From Diphasiastrum complanatum (taxonomy: Eukaryota; Streptophyta; Lycopodiopsida; Lycopodiales; Lycopodiaceae), in assembly GCA_029204225.1 (NCBI GenBank), contig CM055105.1:51427680-51491679 (forward strand): 64,000 nucleotides of DNA, read 5' to 3'. The translations under genes and the position numbers were made by a program. Under the pieces are notes generated by a model. That model made no database searches. It was not told the origin of the DNA and saw only the letters and a list, made by a program, of their open reading frames with translations. This document shows, piece after piece, positions 55,599 through 64,000 of the stretch (position 1 is the first letter of the stretch; each line of letters begins with the position of its first letter).

Positions 55599-57513
55599 GG
55601 CCACCTATTGCACAAGAAATTGGCACAAACAAAGCTTGATCCCAAAATGGTTTGTCAAGATTAGCACTTAACCTCATAGCTTTAGCACTTTCACATAAAG
55701 TTTTGTTCTTCCTTTCAGCCACTCCATTTTGTTGTGGGGTCCTTGATGTTGTATACTCCCTCTTGATCCCATGCTCATCACAAAAAGCCTTGAACTTGTT
55801 AGATATGTACTCACCACCATTGTCACCTCTCAAGCACTTGATCTTTGTGGAAAATTGGTTCTCCCTTGCATTCTTGAACTTGACAAAGACATCATACACT
55901 TCATCCTTGCTCTTTAGTAGATAGATCCAACAAAATCAACTAAAATCATCAATGAATGTTACATACATCTTAGCTCCACTATTGCTAATTGTAGTAAATC
56001 CATGAATGTCCGAATGTACAAGTTGAAAAGTCTTTGTAGATCTAGAAATAGATCTAGTATAAGGTAGTCTATGTGACTTAGACAAAGCACAAGACTCACA
56101 AACATGCTTGTCATTACTTAAGGAACTTGGAAGACCAATCACAACCTTCTTCCTTGCCATTACCTCCAATGACTTGAAGTTGAGGTGTCCCATCCTTTTG
56201 TGCCAAACCTCTTGAATAGAAATTTTGTCCCTTGCAACACATCCAACTTGGTTAGCAATAACGCAAGCATCAAGTTTGAACAACTTCCCTTGCCTTTTAC
56301 ATTTTCCAATCAAGACATCCTTCCTTTTGGTCAAACAAGCATCTCCATCAATCTCCACCTTGAGGCCCTTACTTAGCATTTGACTCACACTAAGCAAATT
56401 CTTGGTAATAGATGGAATAAACAAGACATCCTCCAAATGAACATTCCTATTTGTAGAGAGAGAAATAGGAATTGTGCCAATCCCTTTGATTGCACACTCA
56501 CCATCATTGGTCGTGTAGATCACCCTCTTGTCATCTCCATATACCAACAAAGAAGTGAAGTACTCTTTGTGAAAGGTCATGTGTGAACTTGCTCCACTAT
56601 CAATCCACCAAGGATCTAGATCTCCATCATTAGCAAGCATACATGAAGACATCACAAAAGCATCATCATTTGCATCTTGCACATCCAAACCATCCTCATC
56701 AAGAGTAAGATTACCTTGTTTGTCTCCTTGATCTCTCTTCTTCTTGTAGCACTCACTTGCAAAGTGTCCTTTGATGCCACAATAGAAGCACTTGAGCTTT
56801 GATCTATCCTTCTTTTTGCCACTTGAAGAAACATCCACTTGATCTTGCCCTTTAGACCACTTGCTTTTGGTTTTGCCCTTGAATTTTCCCTTTGTGAACA
56901 TAGCATCCTCTTGAAGTGTCGATGTAGATCCACCTCTTGCTTGAAGCCTATACTCCTCATTGATCAAGATCTCTTGAAGATCCATCAAACTTGGCAAAGT
57001 CTTTTGAATAGCAATACTTTGAACAATGTTAGCATGAGCATCCAACAAGCCATTAAGAATCACTTGAATAAGCTCTCCTTCCTTAATGCTTTCATCTATG
57101 CAAGCTAACTCATCATTCAATGCTTTCATTCTCAAAACAAAAGTACTTGGACTTTCTTCATTCTTTCGCAAATAAGAAAAGATTTGCCTTCTTAGAGTCA
57201 ACACTCTAGAAGTAGACTTGGATTCATAAAGCTTCTTCAATGAATTCCAAGCTTCCAAAGATGATGTGCACTTACCAACTTCCTTGAGAAGTTCATTGGT
57301 AACATTCATCTTTATCATGTGTAGAGCCTTCTTGGCCCTCTTGTAATACCTCAATTGATCTTGTTGTGTTGCTGGTCTCTCCTCCAAACCTACAACAATA
57401 TCCAAAACATCATTCATCTCAAGAAGTGACTCCATCCTCACTTTCCATAATGAATAGTTACTTGAAGTAAGCATATCATTGGCTTCCAACATGACTCCAA
57501 TTGAGGTTGCCAT

Positions 57514-58100
57514 GTAGCAATGACCTGATCTTCTCTTTCAACCTGTTTCAATGCACAAAGCACTCCTTTGAACAACAACAAATGCTTTCGAAAGAAATCA
57601 CCAAGATTTGAAACTATCTCACAAATTCTCTTCTAGCACTTATCCAAGCAAATCAACACATAGAATCATGGAATCTTGATCAATCTATGATCTATCCTCA
57701 ATCTAATGACTTTTGCCACTTCCTAAGATTGAAACACACTCAAATGAAGTCCATCAACCTCACTATCTAGAGATCCAATCAAAATTAGGGTTTTGACAAA
57801 ATAATAAAAATTTGACTATTCCAAATCTACATGCAAATGCTGAAAATTTGATATGCAATCTATAACCCACCACTTAGGCTGAACCAATGATCCAAAAATC
57901 GGCCAAATCCAGCATGTGAAATCAAAAAATGGAATTGAACAAGTATATTGACCTATTTAGTGTTTTGATCTACAAAAGATCCAATCTACAAAAGCAAAAA
58001 ATTTGATTTTGGTGTAGAATCCTCTCTAGCATGCTCTAGACTTGATATCTTCAACAAATCATTGATAGATCTGATTTCCTCCTTCATAACCTGAAACACA
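57514..58100 (-). other. D1 leader
   Basis: About 590 bp between gag and PBS. No gene seen. Confidence 0.85.
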
Positions 58101-58113
58101 AGCTCTGGTACCA
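58101..58113 (-). other. D1 primer binding site
   Basis: The reverse complement reads TGGTACCAGAGCT: initiator-Met type with one change. Confidence 0.9.
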
Positions 58114-58763
58114 TGTGAAAGATTTCAGATCCTTAAGATCCAATCTACTTGAATGATCTTTGGTTAGAAAGAGAAATACACTATCAATTTCACCAATGTA
58201 GAAAAATCAGCATCTACACACAATTTGAGATGCAAACACTAATAGAACTTGATCAAACTTGAATGAAATGATTATGTATTGTTGTTGTCCATACAAAACC
58301 AGCAAGCTACTGTATTTCACACGTGCGGATCCAAAAATAGCAAATATAGATCATTCTACACATAGAATTGCAAGCAATCACCAAGATAGTGCACCCATGG
58401 ATAGTAGAACCCAAGAGAATCGTGTATAAGCATGAAATGAGATAGAGAAGAGAGAAGATGACTCTCTCCACGAGTTACATCCTTTTATAGCAGGTACAAA
58501 CCCTATTTGGCCACTTGGCTTTCCCACCAAAATGCTAACCCTACCAATTTTGGGTCTAGATTCAATGTACCCAACTTATTCAAATTGAATCTACTCAAAC
58601 TCGCATTCTATATTTCCCACACTTTCAAAAAGTGTTTATTCAAATTAAATTTAGACTAATGAACTTTGAAAAGTCAACCTCTAAGTCTAAATCAAGTTTT
58701 GGCCTCAATATGCCAAATATGGAAATATTGCAAAATGTGATGAAACTAGTTGAATCTTTCACA
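58114..58763 (-). repeat. D1 5' LTR (650 bp)
   Basis: TGTGAAAGATTTC...TCTTTCACA on the plus strand. A few differences from the 3' LTR. Confidence 0.92.
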
Positions 58764-59235
58764 CACCACGTGTTCTCTTGTCTATGGTGGATTTGGCCAG
58801 TGGGTAACTGACCCGACATCGAACTCTGGATAGACTTAAAAGTGTTCTGAAACTCTTTTGTGAGTTTCTCCATCTGTTGTTGGTGTTGCTGGTTAAGCAA
58901 CTCCATCTGTGTCTTTCATAACCATTCTCGAGCATCATCATTTGGGCGAGCTTCTTGGACAGCACGATGTGCTCTCCGTTCTCGTGGTTCATCAACATCT
59001 GAGCCCTCGTCTTCTTCCCGAATGGCATCAGACATGGATTGTTTCAATGATGTATATTCATCATTGGAATGAAGTTCACATCTTATCGATTGTGGGAGTC
59101 CAACGAGGAACCAAATGATGAGCATGGATTCGGTGGGTTGCTCTTGTACCTGACTTTCTAATCGTTTAAATTGTTCAATGTAGTCACGTACTTTTTTGTC
59201 TTTTGTCATTTTGATATTACTTATTTGCCACTCAG

Positions 59236-59711
59236 GACTTCGAGAAAGATGACAAAACCAAAGTACTAAAAGTTGATGTATGGAAAAAGCTTGATAGTAT
59301 GATTGCTATTTTAAGAAAAGAAAAATACTCTGATATTGATAAGAAAGCTGTTCAAAAGACTTGTGTCGAGTTTGTTAATGAGGTATCAAAAGCATGGGGA
59401 GAATATCACATCACTCATTACATGGTTAGTATAAAATTTTCAAAATGCTTTCAAATTTTCATATATATCTAGATCCAAACATAAGACTAACATTATGATT
59501 TTGACATATGCAGCACATACTAAGAGATCATACAACATTTTTTGCAAATACATATGGAAGCTTGAGTGTATGGTCATCACAAGGGATGGAGAAGTCACAC
59601 TGGCAAGCACGAGCAGCATTTCATCAAAATACACGACATGGAGGAACCAATGAAAACCGAAATTACATTTGTCAATTGTTTCAGTGGTTCTACCATAGAG
59701 TTCAGATTTGA
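59236..59711 (+). pseudogene. Transposase-like fragment, two exons (KDZ-type suspected)
   Basis: Exon 59236-59424 follows a CAG acceptor and ends ATG|GTTAGT. The intron runs to a CAG at 59511-59513. The second exon, 59514-59711, ends at TGA. The frame is kept across the joint. The product ends with HYMHILRDHTTFF, then GSLSVWSSQGMEKSHW and NTRHGGTNENRNYICQL. The pattern (a His-rich start, SxQGxEKxHW, then a TxxGG turn and a basic end) resembles the C-terminal part of Kyakuja/Dileera/Zisupton transposases; I judge this from memory of the pattern, not from an alignment. Upstream exons are missing, since gag fragment M abuts 59236. It could instead belong to another transposase or a host gene of unknown type. 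Confidence 0.5.
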
Positions 59712-59920
59712 CATATAACAAAGTCCACACACTACAACAAGTTTAGAAAAGTATGCAAGTTCATACAGGAAGAGAAAATTAGATGAGTGATGAGTAGAAA
59801 ATCATCACTGTCATCAAATCTTGACAGGTTCAAAGTTGCTTTGCAAATTCATTGAATAAGAGAGGAGAAATACCCAATGTAAATGTATTGATTGTATTAT
59901 AACAAATTAAAAAGTGTCAA
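59712..59920. other. Spacer between convergent gene ends
   Basis: 209 bp between the stop of the transposase-like fragment and the stop of gene N. AT-rich; no motif assigned. Confidence 0.6.
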
Positions 59921-61437
59921 CTATTCATCATCAAATCTTGTATCAGATTCTATGGTAGTATTGTCATGAAGAAATTCTCTACTAGCGTATGCATCTAATA
60001 GATGTGCATTATCCTTATTTCCACTAAGCTCAATATAAGTGGGATACAATGAATAATGGGAGCTCCTTAAAGGAACATTCCCATCAGTAAAGCCTAAAAT
60101 GTTCAAAACATAAGATCTTTTGACAAAAATGATCTTATTCGTCTTAACAAATTTATGTCCTCCTAGGTAAAATGATAAATCTTTAACTGCCATTATAAGA
60201 CTCTCCCCGACTAGGCTCAGCTTGGAATGAGCAATACAGATCTCATTCTTCAGGAAATGCCTAAGATAGTGGCCCAGTCCACTTTCCCTCTGGAACGAGG
60301 ATGCGTGTTGTCTGAAACCACCTCGTCTCGCAGCAAAATCATCTATTATGAGAGCATCCTGCAATAGTAAATATGTTAGCAAAAACACATTCGGTGATCG
60401 AAAACATTCAAATGCAAGGAAGATTAAACACTTACACATTCTTCATCATCAACATCAACCAGATCAGGATGATTAATATAATGACCACGTATTGAAGTGA
60501 AATCATTAGTGAAATGCATTAATGATGGACGAGGGAAGCCCATATGGGATTAAAATGCCATGAATTCTTCATCGGATGGTCTGCCTCACCCATCCTCAGC
60601 TATATTTGATAAAGTCTTATTTAGACATTCTTCACCAGTCATAAGTCCCTCCTCATCATCAAAATCAATACCAACAACAAGGTCATCTGTTTCAAAATCT
60701 ACAAAGTCGGAGAATTTGGAAATTGTGCCGGATAATAAACAAAGAACCTCGTCCTCATGATAGTCAAAAAATTTACATAAATCAGCAGTAGTAAAATATA
60801 CATCGTCATTAATATAATATACAGGCAAATTGAAAAGACATTTCGACTCCTCCATAGATTTGGATTCATCATCAGATGTATTTTGGCCAACGAAAGAATC
60901 CCGAAGAACATCAATATTTACATCAATAAAGTCACTTTCCTTATCAGGAGTGTCAATAAGAAAGTGACTAATATCCTTAATAGCTGACTGAACAGAGGAT
61001 GGTGCAGAAGGAGGGTCAACAACAGAAACTTCATCATCATCTGGGATCTGAACTAACAAAAAAAGTACGAAACCACTCTGAAATTCAACCAATCGACATT
61101 TCTTGTTGCAATACGGACACATTGATTAGCTTTTGAAAAGATCAAACAATTTGGTGAACATTCTATCCAGTCTATGTCTGAAAGCTGGGAAGAAATGAAC
61201 AAGATCAGTATAATGTATGTACTGGAGTGGACCTATGGAGAAAACATGCTTACTAAGTATATCTCTGAATCTGAAATAATTGTCATAAAATACGTCAGAA
61301 TTTGGTTGTGCAGTCTTGAAAACATGTAGATATGGCCTGAATAGATTGTGGATATAGTCTAGTTCTTCAGTAATCTCAAATTCACTAAGAAATGAACTCA
61401 AGCTTGAATCTCGTGAGGATGATGAGGAAGAGGCCAT
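59921..61437 (-). pseudogene. Gene N, acidic protein of unknown function, decayed
   Basis: Start chosen at 61435-61437 (MASSSSSSRDSSLSSFL), about 230 bp downstream of a TATA box on this strand. One frame continues through TAA (61126-61128), TGA (60586-60588) and TAA (60550-60552) to a GT donor beside 60436. After a 77-bp intron (60359-60435) it continues to a stop at 59921. Visible parts are a Ser-rich N-terminus, an aromatic and basic segment (YIHNLFRPYLHVFK), a CPYCNKKC cluster, a long Asp/Glu-rich region (residues about 130-290) and a C-terminal part with GHKFVKTNKIIF and SRYxxPTYIEL-like text. An extra intron near CPYCNKKC is possible. No family recognised. Head-to-head with O suggests joint regulation. 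Confidence 0.6.
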
Positions 61438-61439
61438 AG

Positions 61440-62260
61440 TAGTAACGTGAATATTGCACTTGTGCGCGAGGGAGAATTGAACCAAAACTAACTATTAGAA
61501 TGGCCCACAAGAGGGATATGTACAGTAGGCAGATACCGAATATTGCACTTGTCTGCGAGTAGGTATAGTTGCAAGCAAACGGAAGGCAATGAGTGCACAC
61601 AAGAGTGATATGCCGCAAATTTCGAGAACGAAAAAGGTAAAAATTTGATTGGTTTTTGTGCCATTTATACTAAATTTTTGCATGTGTGGTCAACGAACTT
61701 AGGACACGTGTCAACTTTCAATTGGACTACAAGTAAAAGCACGTGTGAGGTGACACCAACACACGTGTGAAATCCTGGACACATGTCGCATGTTTACTCG
61801 TTTGCTCGACAACACGTGTCGCTCTCGCATTTGATCGTACAAATTCAACACGTGTAATGTGACAAGGTGACACATGTCACTCTCGCATTTGTCGTACAAC
61901 TCTCACATGTGTGACAGGACGTCCTTTCACACGTGCGAACTGCGATATAAAATCACAAACTTTGATGAATTTTTTTTCACTTTCTTTTAGGCTCCGCATA
62001 TCGCACTTGTGCGCGTCCTTCACAATCGAAATTCCTCCTACCGCCTTCCATGCGCACAGGTCCGATATGTCTGCCTATGTGTCATCCCATATCGCACTTG
62101 TGTGTCTTTCCTCAAAACTAATCGTTCTCTCTAATATTCGGCTCGCACAGGTCCGATGTACCGTACATTCTGTCCGTACATATCGGTCCTCTGCGAGTTC
62201 TTTATCATCCCTCCCTGCTCATCCTAACCATCATGCACAAGTCCGCTATTACATAGTACA
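61440..62260. repeat. Cluster of short E-box-like and CGCACTTGTGCG-like motifs
   Basis: At least 18 related short words lie between N and O. One class is ATATxGCACTTGTxxGCG: about 61451, 61541, 61996 and 62091. Its inverse form, GCACAxGTCCGxTAT, lies at about 62050, 62146 and 62234, with a related inverse form near 61593. The other class is CACGTG or CACATGT (61680-61935). They lie on both strands and are not in register as a tandem array. Confidence 0.75.
61663..61953. promoter_or_regulatory. Probable bidirectional promoter of N and O
   Basis: TATAAAT on the minus strand (about 61663-61669) points to N, and TATAAAAT on the plus strand (61946-61953) points to O. Between them are six exact CACGTG sites at 61705, 61740, 61762, 61813, 61849 and 61930, with CACATGT variants near 61779, 61871 and 61905. 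CACGTG is the plant G-box bound by bZIP and bHLH factors. Which factor acts here is unknown. Confidence 0.65.
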
Positions 62261-62265
62261 CGTCC

Positions 62266-64000
62266 ATGGATAGGAGAAAGCAGACAAGGAGGGACTTCTT
62301 CTCTCCTGACTCATCCTCATCCCCTACAGTTGCCATCACACCACCTGCTAGACCTAGAACGTGCAACTGCAGCAGGTGGCTCTCTAAGATATGCAAGTAT
62401 CAGAAATCAACAGCTTTGTTGATCCCAAGAGCTCCATTCTATCGTGTTGTCTGGAACATAAGAAAAAATGATCTCGGACAGTTGGTTAGATTCACACCCA
62501 GTGCTCTTCAGTGCCTTCAGGAGGCTGCTGAAGATTACATTAGCCTTTGTTTTTAGGATTCTTTTTTGCTTGCCATCCATTCCAAGAGGGTTACCATAAT
62601 GCCCAAGGATTTTCAGCTCCTGATGAGGATGAGGAATAGGTACTGTAGGTTACATGTATCTCAGCCTGCTGCTCCTAGACCAACTCCTGTAGATAGGACT
62701 GATCTTCCTACGAAGCGTCCTAGGAACCAAACAGCCCCCAAGCGCGCTCCTAAGAAAGTGAAGCCTAATCCTTCAGATTCTGTGAAGCCTAACTCGGAAT
62801 CCATTGTAGATAATGTTGTTGTTGATAATGCTGTAAATATAGCTACCTCTGTTTTGGATACCCCTTCAATTGTTGTAGATACTACACATCCACCTCCTCC
62901 TCCTCCTCCAAATTTTTATACATATATAGATTCGGATGATTATCTTAAATTTGAGAAAGACATATCCAATGTTATAGATACTATTGGTACTCCTTTTTGC
63001 TTCAGACTAGATGAAGTTGATTTTAGTATTAATTTTAGAGTTATAGATTGCTTGGATCTCAAAGTTATACGGGCTCCTATCAGTGATCATGTGATAGAGT
63101 CCGGGCTTATACTCTTGCAATATGACATTGCAAGAGATTCATCAAATGAGTTGCTGGTGCTAAGTAACTTTATGCTTCAGGCCTTCAAGGAGAACAATGA
63201 CACATTGTCACAATGTTTGACAAGTAAATTCACACCAGCAACAAAGTATCTGCTCATACCTTATCATACAAAGTAAGATATATTAAATGCTTCTTGTTGT
63301 TTTATGCATTAACATTGGCATTGTCAATGGAAACTATTCTCAGAATTGCAGCTAAAGAGAATTCAATCTTATTTTGCAGTGACCACTAGAGTTTAAACCT
63401 GATCTCTATTAAGACATCTGTAAAAAATATTATTAAAGGTTTTTGTGTCAAGATGAATTCGGTGAGAAATACGCATAAGGATGTAGATAATACCTTCCAT
63501 ATCTAAGTAAATATATTCCTACAGACGTTCCCCATTCCGTGGACTGGCAGGTCGTCAGTTTGGAGGTAAACTCTATCTTTCTTAATAGTATTTTGAAATC
63601 AGTATTCTAATGAAATATTTTCAATCTAATTCATTTTGTTTCATAATTGATTTCTTGTGTGTTGAATTATTTTGCAGTCACCCCAGCAAAATGATTCATT
63701 CAGTTGTGGGTGGTACACATTATACAATGCAAGTTGTTTTTAGAGTGGTTCAACCTTCAACAAGATGTTGATATTTCTAAGGTAATAAATTCTGTTTATT
63801 CTTATTTTGTAATCATGATTAGTTTTCTATTATGGTGATGTTTTTGGCCATTACTAATACATGAATGTTCTATTTTGCAGTTTACACTTCCTGAGTACAC
63901 ATCAAGCCAGGTGTACATATTTAGACAAGAAATTATCCTGAGTATACTGGCTAGGGCAAGGCTTCAGCCTCCCGTTATTGATGATGGTGCAAAGGATGAT
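62266..64000 (+). pseudogene. Gene O: histone H3-type fold fused to Ulp1/C48-type protease (3' end outside window)
   Basis: Exon 1 (62266-63272) is one frame from ATG to a GTAAGA donor, broken only by TAG at 62554-62556. Residues 1-37 form a tail (RRKQTRR near the start, like H3). Residues 38-125 are a full H3 fold: KYQKSTALLIPRAPFYRVV, LQEAAEDY and KRVTIMPKDFQL. The TAG stands where H3 has Glu in FED. Residues 130-180 are Pro-rich and basic, then acidic, then PPPPPPP; a Ulp1-like N-terminal half follows, ending YLLIPYHT. Exon 2 (from 63380) adds NDH and a TAG where HW is expected. Exon 3 is about 63525-63565. Exon 4 (63678-63781) has SPQQNDSFSCGWYTL with the presumed catalytic Cys at 63705-63707 and a frame-breaking TAG at 63741. 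Exon 5 starts at 63881. Histone half resembles CENH3 variants. Probably not functional as sequenced. Confidence 0.75.

Larger units (their letters stand above)
53409..57513 (-). pseudogene. D1 gag-pol, decayed
   Basis: Starts MATSIGVMLEANDML at 57513. Frame 55936-57513 holds gag, zinc knuckle CFYCGIKGHFASEC, protease WWIDSGASSHMT, GAG-pre-integrase and the integrase start, ending at a single nonsense codon (TGA after IDDFS). Frame 55564-55899 holds the rest of the integrase core (RGDNGGEY, AERKNKTLCE) and is thrown off by a 16-bp tandem duplication. Frame 54475-55548 holds the integrase C-terminal text and the linker, then departs from pol. RNase H returns in 53409-53969 (SDSDYAGD, EAEYKAL). 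The RT is missing. Confidence 0.92.
52777..58763 (-). mobile_element. Copia element D1, non-autonomous, RT replaced
   Basis: LTRs 52777-53424 and 58114-58763, target duplication CACCA at 52772-52776 and 58764-58768. LTR ends are TGTGAAAGA and TCTTTCACA. The family is related to A by its gag and RNase H. The polypurine tract is gone: pol runs directly into TGAAAGATTC of the 3' LTR. Confidence 0.93.
52276..59209 (-). pseudogene. Retrotransposon gag-like gene M, split by D1
   Basis: Pieces are 58769-59209 (N-terminal) and 52276-52776 (C-terminal); D1 lies between and the frame reads on across the CACCA duplication. The first part has a gag core (RDYIEQFKRLESQ, WFLVGLPQSIR), an acidic-basic stretch and a coiled-coil-like Gln-rich segment (QMELLNQQHQQQMEKL). 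One in-frame TGA at 58916-58918 replaces what may have been CGA. The second part has CPHC..GNEC and then a standard CCHC knuckle CKICDFMGHTSLYC, followed by a Pro/Gln/His-rich tail. It is not copia gag; a Gypsy-type gag or a gag-derived host gene are both possible. No pol was found beside it. Confidence 0.75.

Noticed and set aside
61440-62260. CRISPR-like or tandem array
   Set aside because: The words are short, on both strands and irregularly spaced, in a eukaryotic promoter context.
62266-63276. A working CENH3 gene
   Set aside because: The fold has an in-frame stop and a protease tail; nothing shows centromere loading. CENH3-like is only a similarity statement.
62554-63743. Stops in genes N and O removed by RNA editing
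   Set aside because: U-to-C editing of stops is known in organelles of some plants, but would give Gln or Arg, not the Glu and Trp expected at the two key sites, and this is nuclear DNA.
1-64000. tRNA, rRNA or other structured RNA genes
   Set aside because: I looked for tRNA-like boxes and conserved rRNA text; the only tRNA-related sequences are primer binding sites.

Overview
This window reads as nuclear DNA of a land plant with a large, retrotransposon-filled genome. It is AT-rich, has no bacterial-type operons, and most of it is Ty1/copia LTR retrotransposons primed by initiator-Met tRNA (PBS TGGTATCAGAGC) with TG...CA LTRs and 5-bp target duplications. A vascular plant such as a fern, lycophyte or gymnosperm would fit, but nothing here fixes the species.

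Layout. 1-2136 is the 3' part of a copia element (A1). 2137-7721 is an old AT-rich repeat array (host repeat G) carrying a small non-autonomous LTR element (4408-5987). 7727-29761 is one old minus-strand element (F1). Its 3' LTR was split by B1 (8214-20391, minus), which was itself split by A2 (9932-15792, plus, intact, LTRs without visible differences). Its 5' LTR was split by E1 (25347-29457). A short piece of G follows, then a solo LTR (J, 29831-49529) split by the C block. In that block C1 (30113-42321) contains B2 (32005-38318), and a second rearranged copy C2 (42359-48975) encloses a decayed minus-strand element E2. From 49530 to 52276 there are more G and LTR fragments and two decayed copia pol fragments (K, L). 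At 52276-59209 is a retroviral-type gag gene split by D1 (52777-58763). Nine insertion or junction points were placed by matching target duplications.

59236-64000 is different and holds the most interesting material. A transposase-like two-exon fragment (59236-59711, plus) is followed by a divergent gene pair. Minus-strand gene N (59921-61437) is acidic and of unknown function. Plus-strand gene O (62266 to beyond the window) encodes a full histone H3-type fold joined in one reading frame to a basic linker and then, across introns, to a Ulp1/C48-type cysteine protease domain. Between N and O lies an apparent bidirectional promoter: a TATA box facing each way, six exact CACGTG motifs in 231 bp, and flanking copies of a second short motif. 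Both genes carry in-frame stops, so these copies are probably decayed, perhaps as passengers of a DNA transposon.

Two patterns run through the copia elements. A 14-bp palindrome (TTCACACGTGTGAA, or the equally palindromic TCCACACGTGTGGA) recurs in the transcribed part of otherwise different LTRs and leaders. In addition, elements D1, F1 and K have lost reverse transcriptase and carry related non-RT sequence in its place.
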